Assembly (NCBI GenBank): GCA_958450325.1
Contig: OY288242.1
Coordinates: 68,690,062-68,754,061 of the forward strand
Source: Agrostemma githago
Taxonomy: Eukaryota; Streptophyta; Magnoliopsida; Caryophyllales; Caryophyllaceae
Direction: 5' to 3'
Length of the DNA stretch: 64,000 nt
The notes under the pieces are model-generated. The model was not told where the DNA came from, made no database searches, and saw only the letters and a program-made list of their open reading frames with translations. Positions within the stretch are counted from its first letter, which is position 1, and every line of letters starts with the position of its first letter. Below are positions 50,001 through 60,910 of this stretch, one piece after another. The translations under genes and the position numbers were made by a program.

Positions 50001-51527
50001 GTATTTAGTCATAAATCAAGCCCTACAAAAATGGAAGACTCGGAACGCAAATCTCGTGACTTACCAAGCGCGAGTAAGGGTTCTCGAAAAACAGTTCCGA
50101 AAGGTGGAGTACATCTATCTACCTCGGGAAGAAAACCAGTTTGCAGATGCTCTTTCAAAATTAGCATCTTTACTGAATATCCCAGCGCATCTGACCAACA
50201 TGCCCATTTGCGTTGAAAGGCGATCTGAGCCAGCATATATTCACGTTATCCAAGATTTTGAAATAACTGATCCAGAACCTTGGTATCAGGCTATTCTGAC
50301 CTACTTAACATCGGAAGAATATCCTCCGGGAGCTGAAAACCGGGCCAAGAAAGCCCTGCGAATGTGGGCCGCCCAGTTCATCCGCACAGACGATGGGCAG
50401 TTATATAAGAAGACAACACAGGGGGCTTTACTCCTATGCATTGACAAAACGCGAGCCGAAAGAGTCATGGCTGAGGTACATGATGGTGAAAATGGCCCGC
50501 ATATGGATGCCCATATGCTAGCCCGGAAAATCACGAGACTCGGCTATTATTGGAATAGCATGGAAACTGACTGTCAGTTGTATGTCAAACACTGCCATAA
50601 CTGTCAGATTTTCGCCAATGTACAGCATATGCCTTCGTCCCTATTATATACTATGACACCACCATGGCCATTCTCGACATGGGGAATTGATATAATCGGG
50701 AAGGTGAACCCTTTCGGGACAGGGAGTCACTGCTTCATTTTGGTGGCTATTGACTATTTCACCAAATGGGTCGAAGCTGAGTCAAACCGAATCTTGAATG
50801 CCAAACATGTGGCTAAGTTCATCCAAAACAAATTTATATGTCGATACGGGATTCCGCACGAGTTCATCAGTGATCACGGGACCCACTTTCAGGCTGAAAC
50901 TGCCACTTTGTTGGAAAAATACAAGATTCAAAGACATACATCTTCGCCTTACCGTCCCCAAACGAATGGAGCGGTAGAGGCAACTAATAAAACAATTGTC
51001 ACCATACTTAAAAAGATGGCTGAGAATTATCGGGACTAGCCCGACAAGATACCTTTCGCCTTATGGGGATATCGAACATCAATTAGAACTGCAACCGGAG
51101 AAACTCCATACTATCTGACATATGGAATGGAAGCGGTCCAACCAGTCGAGCTAGCCCATCCCTCAGAATTTTACTCGAAAGTCGGGTACCTGAAGCAGAT
51201 TGGGTCCGAGCCCGATACGACTCGCTTGTTCTCTTGGACGAACGGCGATCTCGAGCCCTGAATAATATTCAGATATACCAGAAAAGGATCCAACGGGCCT
51301 TTAATAAAAGAGTTAGGCCCAGGAATATCAAAGAGGGCGATCTAGTCCTAAAATCCGTACGAGCTTTGCTACCAGTTGACCCAAGGGGAAAATTCAAACC
51401 TAATTGGGCTGGGCCATATCTAGTGAAGAAAATCCTTTCGGGAGGAGCAGTAATGCTAACAGACTTGGACGGGAACGAGTTCGTCAACCCAACCAACTTG
51501 GACCAGTTGAAGCGTTACTACCCTTAA
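47053..51527 (+). pseudogene. Tat protease end, RT, two RNase H domains and integrase
   Basis: Continues the gag-pro frame from GTC at 47056 (the upstream ATG at 47050 is a junction artefact). Order: end of protease (SSFNLLLRRPWIHAVKAVSS), a linker with a Glu-Ser repeat (about 47893-47945), RT (VCVDFRDLNKASPKDDFPLP; FMDGYAGYNQI; YVDDMIVKSKD at about 48924), a degenerate Ty3 RNase H (YYISKKFLEYECKYTMLEK), archaeal-type RNase H (DLYFDGASHFRGFGVGILL; NNAAEYEA; VHGDSYLV; FADALSKLASL), and integrase with HHCC (HMDAHMLARKI to CHNCQ) and DDE residues (WGIDIIGK; ISDHGTHFQA; NGAVEATNK). A TAG at 51037-51039 replaces an expected Trp, and a frameshift near 51175 moves the C-terminus (PEADWVRARYDSLVLLDERR to LDQLKRYYP) to another frame. 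Confidence 0.93.
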
Positions 51528-51910
51528 ACCCTACCTCAATGTCAATTGCAAAAATTTATAAAAATTTGTCTTTTTATAAGTTTTCAAAATTTTAAGCAAG
51601 TCAATAAGTTAGGATTACTTATCCTACCGTCACACATCTCGAATTAATAATCTTGATGTATTTCGAAAAATTGCGATAACTTCTGAACTACGGAAGGTTT
51701 GATTCCATTAATTATGGATACGTAGGCAACCCCTCAAAAGGGTACAACCACTGCAATAACGAAAAGACGGGAACGGTATTCACTAATATGTCTTTTATTA
51801 TATAAAAAAAACCGATAAACTCGGGAATTTCAAAAATACATCACAACAAAAAAAACAACAAAATCACACCACAAAAATAATAGTAATACTTAAATAATAA
51901 ATTTAGGAGA

Positions 51911-53620
51911 CTACTCGTACATTTTTCCTTTCCCCTTATCTTTCGGGTCACGCGGAGCCCGAGGCCGACGGGGCGGGGGCGAGCGTTCCCTAATCACAAG
52001 GGGAATTTGTTTTGCTCGAACCCGTTTCTTCGATTTTGGGTCTTCTGTCACTTGCACCGGTCCAAGCCGAGCCCGTACGGGCTCGGGAAGTCTGTCTCGA
52101 GGACCAAGTCGATCCTTGACCGCCAGTCTTGGGCCAAGTCTCCTTTCTAAATCCGTCTGGGGGCTCACTTTCCCCCGTGCACCCTTAGTACTAGACCCTT
52201 CAGTCTGAGTCCTAGATTTCCCTTTCTGACTTGCCGGAGTAGCATCTTCGTCAAAGAAGCTTCTATTACCTTTAGCATGCTCCCGACGCAACAAGTCGAA
52301 AGCCTCGTCAGTCTTCAAAGCAGCTCGGGCCTTAGCAGAGTCTGCCTTTGTCCATCTCACATAAGAATCGGATACCCAGATCGAGTGAGGATTCTTAGGA
52401 ACGGACCAAGTAGCTCGTGTATACCACCTTTGCATCCAGGTGTCACACATTATGTCCGTCAATTGAGTAGATTCACTCACGATTGCCTCGATTTCCGGAA
52501 TTCTTTAGGCCCGACCATATTGCCTAAGTATGCGATCGGGAAAGAGGTGAATTGTTTGTCTAAAAGATAGGATTACCTGATATCGAGCCCTATCCGAGAC
52601 TCTAAGCCGGTTCGGACATAAATGGGCCATCATGGGACGGTCCAACGGATCAATGGGCCTTCATGGAAGGACAACACTTCATCCCAGTATTTTTGAGTGT
52701 TGAGGCGAGAAAAGGCAATGGTCCGTCTCCTCGTCATCACTTGTTTCGGTTGATATCGGCTCGCGTCTAGGGGAGGGTCCAATATCGATAGCCTCTCGAA
52801 CAGCCACAGCTGAAAAACCCGCGAAAAATCAAAATCGCGAAAAGTTGTCAAAAACCGCGTCAAAAAAGAAAAAATCGCAAAACCGAGAAAATCGGAAAAA
52901 ACCGCAGAAATCGAGAAAAATCGGGAAAACCGGAAAATTGCGAAAATCGAGATTGCAAAAATCAAAAAATCGGTATACCTGTAAAAGGCGGGTACTTCCA
53001 GTCAACCGGGTTGACGGATCCTTTTTGCGATTATCCAAACCATGGATAATCTCTCCTGTAATCAGCCAAGCTGGGCTGTGCTCAGTTTCCATCAAGTCGG
53101 CCACAGTGAAGAGTCGGACGTGACCCATGCAAGATAATAAATCCATATGGCCTTCAAAGGCGTAAACATGGAGCATACAAAAAGTAAAGGCCCTACGGCT
53201 ATGGACCGGCCTGACCCGGACATCATCTGGATTCATAAATTTTTCAGCCAAATCAATCAAGGAAACGATATCTCCCTCCAACATACGAGATACCTCCATA
53301 TGAGAAATCCCTAAAAATTCCCGTAACTTTCCCCTCGGGTCATGAACCGAAAACGGGATAGCAGGGCGGAGTATGGGATTCCACCCTTCTACAACAGCAA
53401 TTTCCTCAGGGATAGGACATATTTCGCCTCGAGGAAAGCCAAAAACGTGATAAGTATCGTCCCAATAGGACAGGCAAGCATCCAAGAAGTGACGGTCTAC
53501 TTGCATCTGGCGGATCGTGAATAATTGGGTAACACCATTCTGATTCAGGATGACTTTATCTGCGTCTCTGAAAAATCGGGACCACTCTTGCAGCATTCCA
53601 ATTAATCGATCAATTCCCAT
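51911..53620 (-). pseudogene. Antisense plant-mobile-domain ORF of the Tat element
   Basis: Starts at the ATG at 53620 (MGIDRLIGMLQEWSRFFRD). Exon A is 52979-53620 and exon B 52630-52809, joined by CAG|GTATAC and TTCAG|CTG in phase 0. The protein matches the plant mobile domain (PMD, aminotransferase-like): LSYWDDTYHVFGFPRGEICP, then HDPRGKLREFLGI and HVYAFEGHMDLL, and across the splice TRLLQ|LWLFERL. A TGA at 52630-52632 stands where PMD proteins usually have the second Trp of PWW. Remnants continue in other frames (FPDRILRQYG) to a basic C-terminal part (51911-52480; RRPRAPRDPKDKGKGK). Tat and Retand elements are known for such antisense ORFs; their function is unclear. It has its own TATA box. 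Confidence 0.85.
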
Positions 53621-53714
53621 AATTGGATTTCTAAAAAGAAGAATAAATTTCTCAGGGCTTGTTTTTGTTTAAGGAAGAGAGGGAATTGTTGGAAATTATG
53701 AAACAGGGAGAGGG

Positions 53715-53722
53715 TATTTATA
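53715..53722 (-). promoter_or_regulatory. TATA box of the antisense ORF
   Basis: The minus strand reads GCTATAAATACC about 95-100 bp before the ATG at 53620. It lies inside the retrotransposon, upstream of the 3' LTR, and would drive transcription against the main polyprotein. Confidence 0.65.
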
Positions 53723-54229
53723 GCATAAAACCAGATTCTCCTTCTCACTTAAGGATTCCTAATCCCAGAGGATTTAGCATACATGCCCTATCCTAGGATC
53801 TAGCTAAGTCATCCCGAGCATTCCTATTCCTTTTCAGAGTCAAAAATTCTTTCAAATCCAAAACTCTAAACCTTTCTAAAAATTTTTTATTTCCCAGCGC
53901 GAGTCATTTTCCTACAAATGTTACATGCAAAACTTTGCAATTTTGCATAAGTCATGTACAGGACGACTCAAGCCGGACCGCACAATTCACATAACTCCCC
54001 AGCGACATTTAACAAGATGAGCCCATATATAGGCGCACCTAAGTCTTATACGACGAGTCCAATTCCCCACGGAGTTATCATCAGCTCAGGTACATTTCTA
54101 TTCTATGGCCGGCGGGCCCTTCACGCAGAGTCTAATGGACTTTAAACGACTCGATCGGAAGTCTGCCAGGTCTTAATCTGTGATTGGCCTGGTGGCTACT
54201 CTGACTTTCGCCCTGTCCAAGCCTCAGTC

Positions 54230-54240
54230 AGAGTGGGGGC
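54230..54240 (+). promoter_or_regulatory. Polypurine tract of the Tat element
   Basis: AGAGTGGGGGC ends 2 nt before the 3' LTR. This is the expected site for plus-strand priming. Confidence 0.75.
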
Positions 54241-54242
54241 TC

Positions 54243-56760
54243 TGTAGACACCCACATTTTATTGCTAGGTGTCTATAGCAGTTTCCGACAAACACCCGAT
54301 GATGATCGGACGCAAACATGCTTTAACGTACTCGGAAATGGGCTTGAAATCATGGATATTTAGCTTGGGCTTTTTACGGAGTACAAATTTCACAAAACCA
54401 ACCTCTAAACCAGACCCAGCGGGTCATTTCGAGTCAAATAAGACTAATTTCGGTCGAATCCGACACCAGGGGCAAAACCGTCTTTTAGCGACCGAGTCAA
54501 ACCCGGTCAAAGATATTCTCTCGAGACTCGTGAGTCAGCCGTGTCACCTCACGTGACTGACTCGAGCTCAAATACTACAAAAAATCAGCTGCACAAGTAT
54601 TAAACAATTCCGTTTAAGGTAGAATTCGATCTCAAGTAGGAATTCTATCCGAACATTAAATCAAACACTCGACCGAGCTTAGAACACTCGGCCGAGTAGC
54701 CTGTTTTCAGCCGAGCTCCCCTTCCCAAATCGGGATTCCCTTTCTTCTTCACCAAGTAACGGAATTCTCGTTCCTTTCAAACTCTTTTGTTTCCTATCCA
54801 AACCGGTATTTCTTGTTGTCCAAGCAAGATATCTCTCTCAACCTTTTTTTCTTATAAATAGGACCCTTTGCATGCACATTAAGACACAATTGAATACACC
54901 GACACACATCATTCACCAACATCAATTACATCGAACAATATTCATACTCCTCGAGACTCTTACACTTTGCATCGATAAACCGATAGTGTAACCCGAGACT
55001 ACAAAAACCGGCCTTAGACCCGTCACCCTTCACGTCCGACCAAAACCACCACAAACTCACCGACATTAACTCGACGCTCCCGTGCCTTAGCCACAGTCCG
55101 ACGAGCCCCGATCTGAGTCAACAAGAGCATGTAGGTTGAGGGTGTAATCAAACCCGATTTCTCTCTTTTCTTCCCTCCCTTTTCTCGTTTCCTTCTTCAT
55201 TTTGTCGTCGTCGGTCGTCCGTTTTTTTAAGGGTGGTCGTCGTTTTTTTTGTCTAATACCGATACTACACAAAAACTATTTTCATATAACAAATATTCTT
55301 CAAAATATGATACCGATTCTCTAATCGAATATCGTATTAAAAGAGTTACATTAATCTCGTTGATGCTAAAAAAATCGTTACTTTTTTACAAAATACGACG
55401 ATTTTAAAACGCGGAGAGAACCAACATTCTTTTTTTCGTTTCGTTCAAATTCTTTTTCAAAACAATTTTATAAAACCTTTTTTTTTTAAAAACTCATTCC
55501 GGATATTCGATATCGATTTCATAATCGAATATCGAATACGACGAATATCGAAAGCATAAATCAAGTATAAATTAATTCATATTTATACGCGATCTAGCGA
55601 AATTAACGATTTTTCGAAAAACGAACCGGGACAGACCTCCACGCGAGTCGCGCCCTTCCCAGCGACTCGCGCGGAAGCCTGAAACCCGCGGCTCTTTTTC
55701 TTCGCTTTTCTCAATTTTTCTTAGACATCGCTTTTTCTACAAAATGATTTCTCTTTTCTTTTCGTCTTTTCTAAAATTATTCCGAATATTTGATATCGAT
55801 CTCATAATCGAAAATCGAATGTAACGAATGTCGAGAATAGTAAGTCGGGTACAAATTGTGCAATATTTGTACGCGATTTAATAAAATTATCGCTTTTTCA
55901 AAAAATCAATTTCGAAAACAGGCCGGGACGCGAGTCGCGCGTGTCCCGGGCGAGTCGTCTACTCGGGCGAGTCGTGCCTGACTCGGCGAGTTGCCCAGCC
56001 GGCTGGAACGCGACCCGTTCTTCGTTTTTATTATTTCTTCGAACATCGTTTTTTAGACAAAACAACGTCTTTTTAAGCGATATTTCAGATCTCGATATAT
56101 TTCTACATCATTCATTGCATTCATATCTTTTATTTAATTTACAAACCATTACTAACATGTTTGTTCATGGTTGTAGCAATTTCTTTTCTTTTAGTTTGTT
56201 TTATTAGACTGAAACGAACCTCACATGCTAAAATACAACTTTGACGTTAATTTTTCATGCATTAAATCAACTTAGCAACCCATTTAGTTTCTCGCATGTT
56301 TAGGGAAAACAATGTTTGCATATCATTTCATCGTTCAACTAACACGCGTATTAAAACATCAAACGATATCCTAGTAGATGCTGCTAATGTGCGGGCGGGG
56401 TTGGGTGTTCTTTGTGAGCTTCCCAACACGTACCCTCACCCTTTACTCAGAACCTCGGTTTCCGGATGTCCGAAACCATTGGCAACGAGAGTCATTCAAT
56501 ACACGATATCCGATCAAGTCGGTATCGATATCAAATGCAAAGGGATGAACCCGATAAACTCTGACATCGGAAATGGGCCGTATTTTGTACACGGCCCACT
56601 ACGACATAGAGTGGGTTCGAAAGGGCCCAAACTCCCACAAATTCGGTGGCGACTCCAATTTCGATTTAAATTTCAATTCGATCCATTATCATATGAAGAT
56701 TCATTCGCCTCCCCAAACCCGCTCGTGGCCGTGTCGGGGTGGACCTATGTCATGTCCACA
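54243..56760 (+). repeat. 3' LTR of the Tat retrotransposon (2,518 bp)
   Basis: TGTAGACACCCACATTTTAT at the start, GTCATGTCCACA at the end. Nearly collinear with the 5' LTR. Differences are mainly C/T and G/A changes plus a short insertion near 55212-55240 (GGTCGTCCGTTTTTTTAAGG). It has a TATA box at 54853-54860. Confidence 0.95.
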
Positions 56761-57629
56761 CATTAAAAGGAACGAGAAGTTGGAAAGTTGCCATTAGAAT
56801 TATGGAAAACATTAAAAGGAACAAAGAATTGTGAACAACATTAAAAGGAACGAGAAGTTGGAAAGTTGCCATTCGAATTATGGAAAACATTAAAAGGAAC
56901 AAGAAGTTGGAAAAATTGCCGATGACAAGGTTTGACCCCAGGCCATTTGGTATGCAAGTCATGCCTTCCACCACTGAGCAACTGTATATCAAATGGTCTT
57001 GTTGTAACTTAATTTTTACATATTCTGAAAGTTACTTGGGCTATAGCCCATATGGCCTTGGCCTAAATCCGTCCCTGACTACATTGTACACCTATAATTT
57101 AATTTGATGTTTACCCGCATATATTATTTACTTAGAAACACATTCACATATGTAGATAATATTCTTTCACTATTATGCATACTAACTTGATTTCATTATC
57201 AACGTCATTAAAAATCGACCTGTGCATCGCACGGGCTGTCCAACTAGTTGTTATTAAATTCAAAAGATTTTTGGTTAATATATAAATCGAATGATTTCTC
57301 TTACTTATAGACTTGAAGGATTTTTGATTGCTACCTAAGAATCAATGACGACTCTTATTTATAATTATAAAATTGCATTATGTTATTGTATAATTTTTCG
57401 ATATGAGACAATTTTACTTTTATACTCCGTATCATATATTATATGTATGTAATATTGACTATCTCCATAGACTACATTATTTCTTCAACGTAGGACAAAC
57501 AAAATTACGATAACTTTTGTGTTAAACGAAATGCAATGATTTTTACATAAAACTATAATTTCTCCCAAATTATTTTATTAAAAATGTAAATCTAATTCTA
57601 TTAGGATAATTTTATCATAATAAAATATA

Positions 57630-57836
57630 CTCCCTCTGAGTTTCTATGATTGAGCCATTTGTTTTTTGGGTATAAAATAGGGAAAGGAAAATGAGCGGTT
57701 CAAAAAAGAAGGAGAAAGAGAGAGAAATGTGTGGCTAAATGTGAACCACACATTTATGGTCTAAAATGAAAAATGGGCAAAAGATCAAACGCGGCTCAAA
57801 AAGGAATACGTGTCAATAATAGAAACTCGGAGGGAG
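57630..57836. mobile_element. Stowaway-like MITE, 207 bp
   Basis: CTCCCTCTGAGTTTCTATGA at the left and its inverse (ATAGAAACTCGGAGGGAG) at the right, with TA at 57628-57629 and 57837-57838. It lies in the outer Helitron. Confidence 0.9.
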
Positions 57837-58268
57837 TATGTACTTATATTAGGATAATAATTTATTTATTTCATTAATTATTATTTAAAAAATAAAAAAA
57901 TTGTTTTTATATGTTTAGAGTTTCTAATATTTTTAGAGGGTGAATAAATAAATAATAAAAGAAAGTCACAAGCAGAACTGATAACGCGTTCCACGTGCGG
58001 TCTCTATTCAACTTTTATTGTCTTGATAATTGACTGTTTATATAGGGGTATTTCTTTAATCTAGAATTGTTTTTTTCTATCCGAATCTAATATCGCTTGA
58101 CTCTCAGGTGTAGTAGGATTGATGTTTTTCCTATACAAATTCTTATATTCTTATTTAAATTAAAAAAGTATATTAAAATTTTAAATTAAGCTAAGTAGTT
58201 TAATTAAAAAATTTGGACCAATCATATCGCTAAAAAATTTCTTGCTTTATTAATATATAATATATTGA

Positions 58269-59533
58269 TTGACTTATTATATTTTATTTGTATTTGAGTA
58301 ACCAATTTAGAAATATTTTAATTCACGATAACGACGATATTAACAAAATGTTAATTTTGTAAGCAATGCTATTTTGATACATCTCACTTGTTTTAATAAT
58401 TTACGTATATTTCATAAGAATATTTTTATTTTAAGTAAGTTTCTAAAATTAGTATATTTCTATTTATAGAAATCTTTTAATACAAAATGTGTATTTCTTT
58501 TATTTTATATTATTTACAATGATTATCTCATTTGAAAATTGATAATGACTTGGTTTTGAAGTTATGGAATAAGGACAAGTGTACGGGTAGAGTAATACAG
58601 TCTAGGGTATACGTTTTGCCATCAACTATAAAGCTGGTGTGTCTATGTGAGACGCATTGGTCGTTGAACTGAGCATGGTTTGTGTTCAGGAGTGTGTATA
58701 TTTTGACCTTAAACTTAGATATCGCATCGTGTAAGTCGCCGTCGGGTTGAACTGGATTACGGTTGGTGTCTAGGAGGGATGTACATTACTTAATTCAGGA
58801 CCTCGCTGCACGCAGTCTTGTTATAGTTGAGTTGCATAGTTAAAGACCGAAGTCTGATTTGTTTTGATTGAGTTCTCGAACCTAGTTTAGTATGATCCTA
58901 GTGAAAGTCTATTCCGTTACACCGATTGATTTCCATAATGTCATTTTTGAATATTATTATTATCGATTGGTTTTGACTTACAGGTTGACAGTCGCTTTAA
59001 TTTATCAGAAAGCTTATTTTTATTATATTGTTTTTAATGTTTTCCATTTTAATATTTTGATATAGTAATACTATTATTTTTCATATGATATAATATGGCT
59101 GGGAGAACGTCCTAGTTACTACCCACTGATGTGGCTGTTATGTTTATAACATGACAGGTATTTGCTGCTGGGTTTTGGGTGTGAGCTAGCGAGTAGCATG
59201 GATCCTACTCTATCAATTATGTTACTTCTGGATTTTTGTAAACCCTCCTAAGGATGTTTATTTTAGCCCTTTTGTAAAAAGCGGCCTTTGTATCGACTGA
59301 CCATTTCTTTTAAATAGAATATAGTTTGTCGGTGTGTTTTAATCCCAATCTACATTGTTTCCGCCACTGTATTGCATTAGAATTTATAGGGGATTACATT
59401 AGCTATGCTTAAATGATTGTTTATGTTAATCTTAAACCTCCCCTTTTTTTTGTATAAGCAACACAATTAACGGAAAAAGAAAGTAAAAAAAGACGGAAAA
59501 TGTCATGAAGGGTATAGAGACAAAATACACTAA
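58269..59533. other. Body of the outermost MULE-like element, content unidentified
   Basis: About 1.27 kb between the outer Helitron and the Harbinger-like insertion, including the right inverted arm of the MULE (59440-59533). The part 58560-59380 is less AT-rich than its surroundings and includes GGCTGGGAGAACGTCCTAGT, GGATTTTTGTAAACCCTCC and a possible 3' splice site. It could be captured genic sequence but I recognise no protein. Confidence 0.4.
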
Positions 59534-59902
59534 GGGGACGTTTGATTCGCAAAAAGGTATGAGGTTGAAATCAGGAATCAAATCAGGGTAGTATGAGTTG
59601 GAACTTGATTCCTAATATTTGGTGTTTGGTTCATTTTTTAGATGATTGAGAATCAAACCCAAAATTCTAATTTTTATTAAATTATATTTAATAGTTATAT
59701 TTTAAATATGTAAAAATTTATATAACACTGCCTATATAAAATCTAAAAAAATTAGCATGAGTGAAAAATTAAATAAATTTCATTACAAACAACTCTTTTT
59801 GGCGATATAAAACGCTGAGTTACATTAATAATTTTTTAAAATATTTTTTCTTAGTACTTTAAATTTGTGTTTTTCAATAAAATATTTCAGTCATAATATT
59901 TA

Positions 59903-60910
59903 GGGTTATTTAACAACAATAATACCAACTATATGGCGTCTTCCCAAAATAATATCAATTTTAATAAATCTGAGAATAATACGTATTATTGGAGTAGTTA
60001 AACAAGAGTAGTATAGGTGACCGGTTACCTGTAGAACCCTTCCACTTTCCTTTTTCATCTTTAACTTTATTTAACGGAAATAATATCAACTATAGAACGT
60101 CTTCCAAAAATAATTCCAATTTTAATAAATCAGAGAATAATACATATTTTTGGAGTAGTTAAACCAGAATAGTATAGATGATCTATTAGCGGTAAAACCC
60201 GTTCACCTGCCCTTTTCGCCTTTAATTTATTTCATATTACTTCACTCCTTTTCACTTAGTGTACGGGGCATTAAATGTCATTCATGTCCTCCGTCTTCCT
60301 CTTCCTTCAAGTTTTCAACCTCACTAAATCTAGCTAGCAATACAATCCTACACCAAAATCAACACGTTAATCTAAACGAAACATATAGGAAAAAAACTAA
60401 AGAAAGATGAAGAGTAATGAAGAGAGAGAATGATGGAGATAACTAAGGAGAGGTAGACCTGAAAAAATTGACCCGACCCGACACCTGAATTGAAGACTTG
60501 ATTTTGACCTGTAACTCGAATTAACCCGAGCTAACTCAAAACTGACGCGACTATTATTATAGAAAACGAGTTGATATCCCTAAAAAAGTTGAAAATAACA
60601 AACCCGAGAATGATTCGAACCCGAAATTATCCGACCCGACCCGAAGTTAACCCGATTATTATAACACAAAAGTGGTCCGACCCGAAACTGACCCAACGTG
60701 GTCCACCCGTTATACAGGTCTAAGTAGGAAGGATGGGGGATAGGTAGCAGGTTAAATATTAATTAGGTGACCTGATGTAACAGGTTATAAAGTCACTTAT
60801 ACTACTCTTGTTTAACTACTCCAATAATACGTATTATTCTCAGATTTATTGAAATTGGTATTATTTTGGGAAGACGCCCTATAGTTGGTATTATTGTCGT
60901 TAAATAACCC
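59903..60910. mobile_element. MULE-type MITE with about 115-bp TIRs and 9-bp TSD
   Basis: Starts GGGTTATTTAACAACAATA and ends with the inverse, flanked by the perfect 9-bp duplication TAATATTTA at 59894-59902 and 60911-60919. The TIRs match over about 115 bp (to GTTTAACTACTCCAATAATA and beyond). A third, direct copy of the TIR sequence lies just inside at about 60068-60190. The centre holds a GACCCGAC-rich repeat. Confidence 0.92.
60456..60724. repeat. GACCCGAC-rich dispersed repeat, copy 3
   Basis: Opens TAGACCTGAAAAAATTGACC and closes TTATACAGGTCTA, the clearest example of the TAGACCTG / CAGGTCTA ends. Middle ACGAGTTGATATCCCTAAAA is conserved. It sits in the centre of the MULE-type MITE. 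Confidence 0.7.

Larger units (their letters stand above)
31703..56760 (+). mobile_element. Tat/Ogre-lineage Ty3 LTR retrotransposon with nested CACTA
   Basis: LTRs at 31703-34196 and 54243-56760, flanked by the perfect duplication CATTA at 31698-31702 and 56761-56765. The primer-binding site matches tRNA-Arg, as in Ogre-type elements. Internal order is gag-protease (35272-37206), a CACTA insertion (37207-47052), then protease end, RT, a degenerate Ty3 RNase H, an archaeal-type RNase H and integrase (47053-51527), and an antisense plant-mobile-domain ORF (51911-53620). The dual RNase H and the antisense ORF are hallmarks of the Tat clade. Without the CACTA it is about 15.2 kb. Several stops and a frameshift make it non-autonomous. 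The two LTRs differ by only a few percent by eye, mostly transitions. Confidence 0.95.
31189..57077. mobile_element. hAT-like non-autonomous element holding the Tat retrotransposon
   Basis: Left end CAGAGGCGGATCCAGGAGTA and right end read inward CAGGGACGGATTTAGGCCAA, the CAGRGGCGGAT-type end common in plant hAT-like elements. The flanking 8-mers ATTACAAT (31181-31188) and ACTACATT (57078-57085) match at 6 of 8 positions. Own sequence is 31189-31702 plus 56761-57077, about 0.83 kb. The right arm has an internal tandem duplication of a CATTAAAAGGAACRAGAAG unit (56761-56920). Confidence 0.55.
28674..57247 (+). mobile_element. Helitron (inner, plus strand), same family as the outer
   Basis: The 5' end is TCAATATATATTAATAAAG (preceded by A). 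The 3' end is CGTGCATCGCACG-like (TGTGCATCGCACGGGCTGTC), then CAACTAG at 57241-57247, followed by T. Its ends are nearly the same as those of the outer Helitron. Removing it joins CCTTAAGAA to TTGTTATTAAATTC, which matches the uninterrupted repeat unit near 28390-28430 (CTTCAGAGTTGTTATAAAAC). That is internal evidence for the exact insertion site. Own sequence is about 3.5 kb, with a tandem repeat array at 29140-30500. Confidence 0.8.
27386..58268 (-). mobile_element. Helitron (outer, minus strand), split by inner elements
   Basis: On the minus strand the 5' end is TCAATATATTATATATTAAT (58268 downward, preceded by A). The 3' end is a stem-loop CGTGCATCGCACG, then GGGCTTTCCAA and CTAG at 27386-27389, followed by T. 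Its own sequence is 27386-28673 plus 57248-58268, about 2.3 kb including a MITE at 57630. The body carries units of a roughly 140-bp tandem repeat. No Rep/helicase gene, so non-autonomous. Confidence 0.72.

Noticed and set aside
27386..57247. The two CTAG-hairpin ends as terminal inverted repeats of one DNA transposon
   Set aside because: Each has a matching Helitron-type 5' end elsewhere (58268 and 28674), and the empty-site comparison fits two nested Helitrons better.
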